Of a DNA stretch of 64,000 nt, positions 60,824-64,000 are shown one piece after another. Source of the stretch: Brevundimonas mediterranea (lineage in GTDB: Bacteria; Pseudomonadota; Alphaproteobacteria; Caulobacterales; Caulobacteraceae); NCBI RefSeq assembly GCF_011064825.1, contig NZ_CP048751.1, positions 2,046,001 through 2,110,000 on the forward strand. Direction: 5' to 3'. Numbering within the stretch: the first letter of the stretch is position 1; each line of letters starts with the position of its first letter. The notes under the pieces were generated by a model. That model had not been told where the DNA came from and searched no databases. It saw nothing but the letters and a program-made list of their open reading frames with translations. Both the position numbers and the translations under genes were made by a program.

Positions 60824-62947
60824 GTGGCTGGTCTGGCGTTCGTTCTCCTGACCTTTTCGGCCGCCGGGCTTGCGCCGCAGTCGGCGGCCCCGGACGCGAT
60901 CCCGCCCGTCGTGCTGGACGATGTCGAGGTTCTGGCCCAGCGAGGACGCGCCCTGGTCGCCCCCGAGCGGGAGCTGGACGGGGCCCAGATCGACGCCCTG
61001 GGCGCCTATGACATCGGCGAGGCGATCCGGCGCCTCAGCGAAGACTACGCCCTGGGCGAGGCGCCGATGATCGTCGTCAACGGCCGGCGCATGGCCGACC
61101 CCGGCGTCTTCTCCGGCTTTCCGCCCGACGCCCTGGTGCGGATCGAGGTGCTGCCGCCCGAGGCGGCGGGCCTGTACGGCGCGGGCGATCCCGCGCGTCG
61201 GGTGGTCAACATCGTGCTGCAGCGCCGTTTCGCCAGCCGCGACGGCCGGGCCGAACTGAGCCGCCCCACCGCCGGCGGGACGTCGCGCGCCGCGCTGGAC
61301 CTGCGGCGGTCCTCCATCATCGAAACCCGCACGAGCCAGTTTGGCCTGAAGGCGGACCGGACGACGGCCCTGCGCGCGGGCGAGCGCGACCTGACGCGGG
61401 ATCCGGCGCCGGGGGGCGATGCGGCCACCCTGCGGCCAGCCTCCGAAAACTACGCCGCCGACCTGGTCCAGACCGGGGCGTTCGGCGACTGGTCCGCCAG
61501 TCTGAGAGCCAACGCGCGGGCTCAGGAGAGCCGGACCGTCTCGGTGCGCGACGGGGAGCCGGCCGAGAGCCGGCGAAGCCATCAGGGCCTCAGCCTGACG
61601 GGCGGGCTGAACGGCGCACTGGCGGGCTGGTCGACCCAGGTCATGCTGAGCAGCCTGTGGTCGCGGGGCGAGCAGTCCGGCCTTTCGCCGTCCCAGTCCG
61701 AACAGCAGTCGATCTCGGCCAACCTGGAGTTGGGCCGTCCCCTGCTCGACCTGCCTGCCGGCCCGGTGAGCGTCAACCTGTCGGGGCAGGCGTCGCGCGC
61801 CCGCTCGGTCGTCGAACGTCCGCAGGGGGACCAAACCTCGACCGGGCGAACGCTCGGCCTGAACGGCGGGGTGTCGATGCCCCTGGCGCGGCGATCGGCC
61901 GACGGGGACGACGGCCTGTGGGGCGATCTGCTGATGACCCTGGGCGCCGACCTGAGCGAGAGCGATTCCGGCCGGGGCGAGGGGCTGAACGCCGCCCTGT
62001 CGTGGACGCCGCTGTCTGCCTTGAGGTTCAACGCCAGCCTTTCCAGCGCCCGGCGCACCGTCCCCGACCTCCAGCGCTTCGAGCCCGAGTATTATGGCGA
62101 ACCCGTCGTGGTGTTCGATTTCGTCAGAGGGGAGGCGGTCGAGGTGCTGCCGATCCTGGGCGGCGATCCCGGCCTTCGTCCGCCCCGCTCCGACCACCTG
62201 ATGCTGTCGGCGGCGGCGGGCCCCTTCACCGCCCTGGCGCTGCAGGGCGGCGTGAATTTCGAGCGGGCGGAGGCGGTGGACGACATCGGCGCCCTGCCGG
62301 CGCCGACGCCCCAGCTGGAGGCGGCCTTTCCGGAGCGGTTCCAGCGGGACGCCTCGGGCCGGCTGGTCAGCATCGACCAGCGGCCCCTCAACATCCGCTC
62401 GGCGCTGAGCGAAAGCCTGAGCAGCAGTCTGACGGCCAACGTGCCGCTGGGGGACGAGGGCGCAAGGCGGGGCGTGCTGCGCGTGACGCTGAACCACAGC
62501 TGGCGATTGACGAACCGGACGACGATCCATGAGGCCTTGCCGGAGCTGGACCGGCTGGCCGGCGACGGGGGCGGCGTGTCGCGTCAGTCTCTGGGCCTGT
62601 CGATCGATGCGCGGCGAGGGCGATGGGGCGTCAACATCGGCGCCCGCTGGCGGGACGGATATCGCTTCAGGCGGGATTTCGGACGCGACGGCCCGGACGA
62701 TCTGCGCATTGCGCCGTTCAGCGCCGTCAATCTCAAGCTGACACGCAAGTTCGAGCGCGCCATCGCCGGTCGGGATGAGGGGACGCGGCGCGGCGTCGGT
62801 CTTCAAGTGGAGCTGGAAATCGCCAACCTGTTCGACGCCCGCCCCAAGGCGCGCCTGGGCGACGGACGCCCTGCGCCCGGCTATGGACGGGATGATCAGG
62901 ATCCGCTGGGACGCACGGTTCAACTGAGCCTGAAGCGCCGATTTTGA
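60824..62947 (+). CDS. TonB-receptor-like outer-membrane beta barrel
   Basis: The 707-residue protein has a short signal peptide from GTG 60824 (VAGLAFVLLTFSAAGLAPQSAA) behind GAGGA. The plug-like section is compact (ELDGAQIDALGAYDIGEAIRRLSEDY, MIVVNGRRM, EVLPPEAAGLYGAGDPARRVVNIVLQRRF) and the rest is a barrel ending LSLKRRF with terminal Phe. No STN domain and no clear TonB box are seen. The polar, Arg/Ser-rich barrel and the neighbouring small secreted protein hint at transport of a protein or peptide; this is inference. Confidence 0.85.
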   Translation: MAGLAFVLLTFSAAGLAPQSAAPDAIPPVVLDDVEVLAQRGRALVAPERELDGAQIDALGAYDIGEAIRRLSEDYALGEAPMIVVNGRRMADPGVFSGFPPDALVRIEVLPPEAAGLYGAGDPARRVVNIVLQRRFASRDGRAELSRPTAGGTSRAALDLRRSSIIETRTSQFGLKADRTTALRAGERDLTRDPAPGGDAATLRPASENYAADLVQTGAFGDWSASLRANARAQESRTVSVRDGEPAESRRSHQGLSLTGGLNGALAGWSTQVMLSSLWSRGEQSGLSPSQSEQQSISANLELGRPLLDLPAGPVSVNLSGQASRARSVVERPQGDQTSTGRTLGLNGGVSMPLARRSADGDDGLWGDLLMTLGADLSESDSGRGEGLNAALSWTPLSALRFNASLSSARRTVPDLQRFEPEYYGEPVVVFDFVRGEAVEVLPILGGDPGLRPPRSDHLMLSAAAGPFTALALQGGVNFERAEAVDDIGALPAPTPQLEAAFPERFQRDASGRLVSIDQRPLNIRSALSESLSSSLTANVPLGDEGARRGVLRVTLNHSWRLTNRTTIHEALPELDRLAGDGGGVSRQSLGLSIDARRGRWGVNIGARWRDGYRFRRDFGRDGPDDLRIAPFSAVNLKLTRKFERAIAGRDEGTRRGVGLQVELEIANLFDARPKARLGDGRPAPGYGRDDQDPLGRTVQLSLKRRF

Positions 62948-62975
62948 GGCGGTGGTCGATGTCGCCCGATATCAG

Positions 62976-63013
62976 GCTGAATGTCGGGGTTCGATCACCC
63001 CAACCCGCTTCAG
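62976..63013 (+). other. Degenerate 3' tRNA fragment (att-like remnant)
   Basis: This 38-base stretch matches the 3' half of the tRNA-Gly gene (54395-54433) at 31 of 38 positions with one gap, in the same orientation. Shared runs are GCTGAATGTCG, GGGTTCGAT and CCCGCT. There is no 5' half, so it is not a working tRNA. Such fragments mark sites where an element entered a tRNA gene. Confidence 0.65.
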
Positions 63014-63035
63014 GCGCCCGCCCGCGTCTTGAGGA

Positions 63036-63266
63036 TCAGCGCCGAGGGGCCGAACGCAGCCTGGCCGAACGGCCAGCGCCGCCGCGTTCCGCACTGAAAC
63101 GGCACAGGTAGCGGCGGAACAGTTCGCCCTGTTGGTAGGCGGTCTCTTTCGTGGTCGTGTCGCCGGTCACGGCCGCTTCGCCGTCATCGCCCAGCACGCG
63201 CCAGTTCCACAGGCCGGGGCGGACCTCGGCCAGATGCAGGGCGAAATCGGTGTGTTGCGCGGCCAT
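63036..63266 (-). CDS. Small hypothetical protein
   Basis: This 76-residue protein reads MAAQHTDFALHLAEVRPGLWNWRVLGDDGEAAVTGDTTTKETAYQQG and ends in an Arg-rich tail (RSARLRSAPRR). The first part has a beta-strand pattern with conserved-looking tryptophans, like short family proteins seen in Caulobacterales. Function is unknown. It lies between the tRNA fragment and the RegA-type regulator. Confidence 0.6.
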   Translation of the reverse strand: MAAQHTDFALHLAEVRPGLWNWRVLGDDGEAAVTGDTTTKETAYQQGELFRRYLCRFSAERGGAGRSARLRSAPRR

Positions 63267-63363
63267 GCCTGATCCGTCCCAAAGCGAGAAGCTGGTCCGG
63301 CGTGACGCAATTTTGCGGCCACCCGTGGATCAGCTCAGGTCGGGGGCGGGGCGGCCGCCCGGT

Positions 63364-63921
63364 TCAGCGCGGGGCGCGCTTGGCCAGGATGCGTTGCAGG
63401 GTGCGGCGGTGCATGCCCAAACGACGCGCGGTCTCCGAGACATTGTGGTCGCACAGTTCATAGACGCGCTGGATATGTTCCCAGCGCACCCGGTCGGCGC
63501 TCATCGGATTGTCCGGCGGCTCGGGCGCCTCGTCGGCCGTGGCCAGCAGGGCCTTGACCACGTCGTCGGCGTCGGCGGGCTTGGACAGATAGTCGACGGC
63601 CCCGGCCTTGACTGCGGCCACGGCCGTGGCGATGGCGCCGTATCCGGTCAGCATGACGATGCGGGCGTCCGCGCGCCGGTCGCGCACCGCCTCGACGACC
63701 TTCAGGCCGTTGCCGTCCTCCAGCCGCATGTCCAGCACGGCGAAGGCCGGGGCCTTGTCGCGCAGCAACCGGGTGGCCTCGGCGACGGACTCGGCGGTCG
63801 TCACCTCGAAGCCGCGCGCCTCCAGCGCCCGCCCCATTCGGGTGCGCAGGGCCTGGTCGTCGTCCAGCAGCAGCAGGGACTTGTCGGGGAGGGCGGTGAT
63901 ACGGGCGTCTATCTCGGGCAT
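63364..63921 (-). CDS. regA: RegA/ActR/PrrA-type redox response regulator
   Basis: The 185-residue regulator has a receiver with acidic pair LLLDDDQAL, phosphorylated Asp64 (AVLDMRLEDGNGL), Thr in MLTGYGAIATAV and Lys in YLSKPAD, then a Fis-type helix-turn-helix (VYELCDHNVSETARRLGMHRRTLQRILAKRAPR) nearly invariant in RegA/ActR. It would act with a RegB-type membrane kinase to control respiration and redox genes; that kinase is probably just past the window end. The start at 63921 follows GGAGAG. The symbol is by family; Caulobacterales names vary. Confidence 0.93.
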   Translation of the reverse strand: MPEIDARITALPDKSLLLLDDDQALRTRMGRALEARGFEVTTAESVAEATRLLRDKAPAFAVLDMRLEDGNGLKVVEAVRDRRADARIVMLTGYGAIATAVAAVKAGAVDYLSKPADADDVVKALLATADEAPEPPDNPMSADRVRWEHIQRVYELCDHNVSETARRLGMHRRTLQRILAKRAPR

Positions 63922-64000
63922 GGGTCTCTCCTGCCGGTTCAAGTCGGGGCGGGGCGGGTCGGGGTCAAGGCCAAGGTTCAACCCTGCGACTCTTCGACCC

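Noticed and set aside
54361..63013. Integrase, transposase or insertion sequence within the tRNA-bracketed region
   Set aside because: Every gene there is accounted for and none resembles a recombinase; no terminal inverted repeats or target duplications beyond the tRNA fragment were seen.
1..64000. CRISPR array, rRNA operon or prophage
   Set aside because: No regularly spaced identical repeats, no rRNA conserved blocks and no phage structural genes were seen anywhere in the window.

Overview
The window looks like the chromosome of a Caulobacterales alphaproteobacterium, most probably Brevundimonas or a close relative. The base composition is strongly GC-rich. The gene content also fits: a CckA hybrid kinase and its phosphotransferase ChpT (the CtrA cell-cycle phosphorelay), an ftsY-septation protein pair, a FliQ/FliR/FlhB flagellar export operon with a CtrA-box-like site, a RegA/ActR-type redox regulator, an intracellular PHA depolymerase, large TonB-dependent receptors with a FecI/FecR pair, and the short bacterial 4.5S RNA next to dnaX. 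The genus is an inference.

Layout. 1-7.1 kb: partial NAD+ synthetase, HisKA_2-type sensor kinase, a ParD-like/methionine aminopeptidase pair, ftsY, septation protein A, a MarR regulator with a lysine-rich tail, and a YdeI-like protein. 7.4-9.1 kb: a divergent GST/LysR pair. 9.2-13.8 kb: a reverse-strand EmrA/EmrB/TetR/creatininase/phasin run. 13.9-20.1 kb: amine oxidase, endonuclease III, MarR, a PAS chemoreceptor, an ATP-grasp enzyme and a PfkB-family sugar/nucleoside kinase. 20.2-31.2 kb: Rieske oxygenase, alpha/beta hydrolase, class A penicillin-binding protein, YgjP-type metallopeptidase, PHA depolymerase, two proteins of unknown function, a second LysR/oxidoreductase pair and CysQ. 31.3-40.4 kb is a motility and cell-cycle block: chpT, cheY-like, cheR-like, cckA, flhB, fliR, fliQ, a membrane chemoreceptor and cheW. 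40.5-54.1 kb is mostly housekeeping: folE, acyltransferase, dnaX, 4.5S RNA, nudC, kdsB, cytochrome c, nitroreductase, ybaB-recR, an SPFH protein with a small membrane partner, rmuC, and an Xre-controlled membrane operon ending near a TraB/GumN protein. 54.36-63.01 kb: a tRNA-Gly(CCC) gene, then a FecI-type sigma factor, FecR anti-sigma, STN-domain TonB-dependent receptor, a small secreted cysteine-containing protein and a second TonB-receptor-like barrel, closed by a degenerate 3' tRNA fragment. The window ends with a small unknown gene and a RegA-type response regulator.

How genes work together. CckA phosphorylates ChpT, which in Caulobacter passes phosphate to CtrA and CpdR. CtrA in turn drives class II flagellar operons such as fliQ-fliR-flhB, and here those genes run straight towards cckA. 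The FecI/FecR/STN-receptor set has the layout of cell-surface signalling, in which substrate binding outside frees a sigma factor inside. The phasin and PHA depolymerase point to storage-granule metabolism.

Most notable: the tRNA-bracketed surface-signalling islet; an array of seven TTGTC/GACAA half-sites in front of the Xre operon; two mutually exclusive hairpins in the ftsY leader; a perfect 22-bp inverted repeat between the ATP-grasp and PfkB genes; a DnaX lacking its zinc-module cysteines; and near-identical palindromic elements at three convergent gene junctions. All function calls are from reading the sequence; no database search was run.
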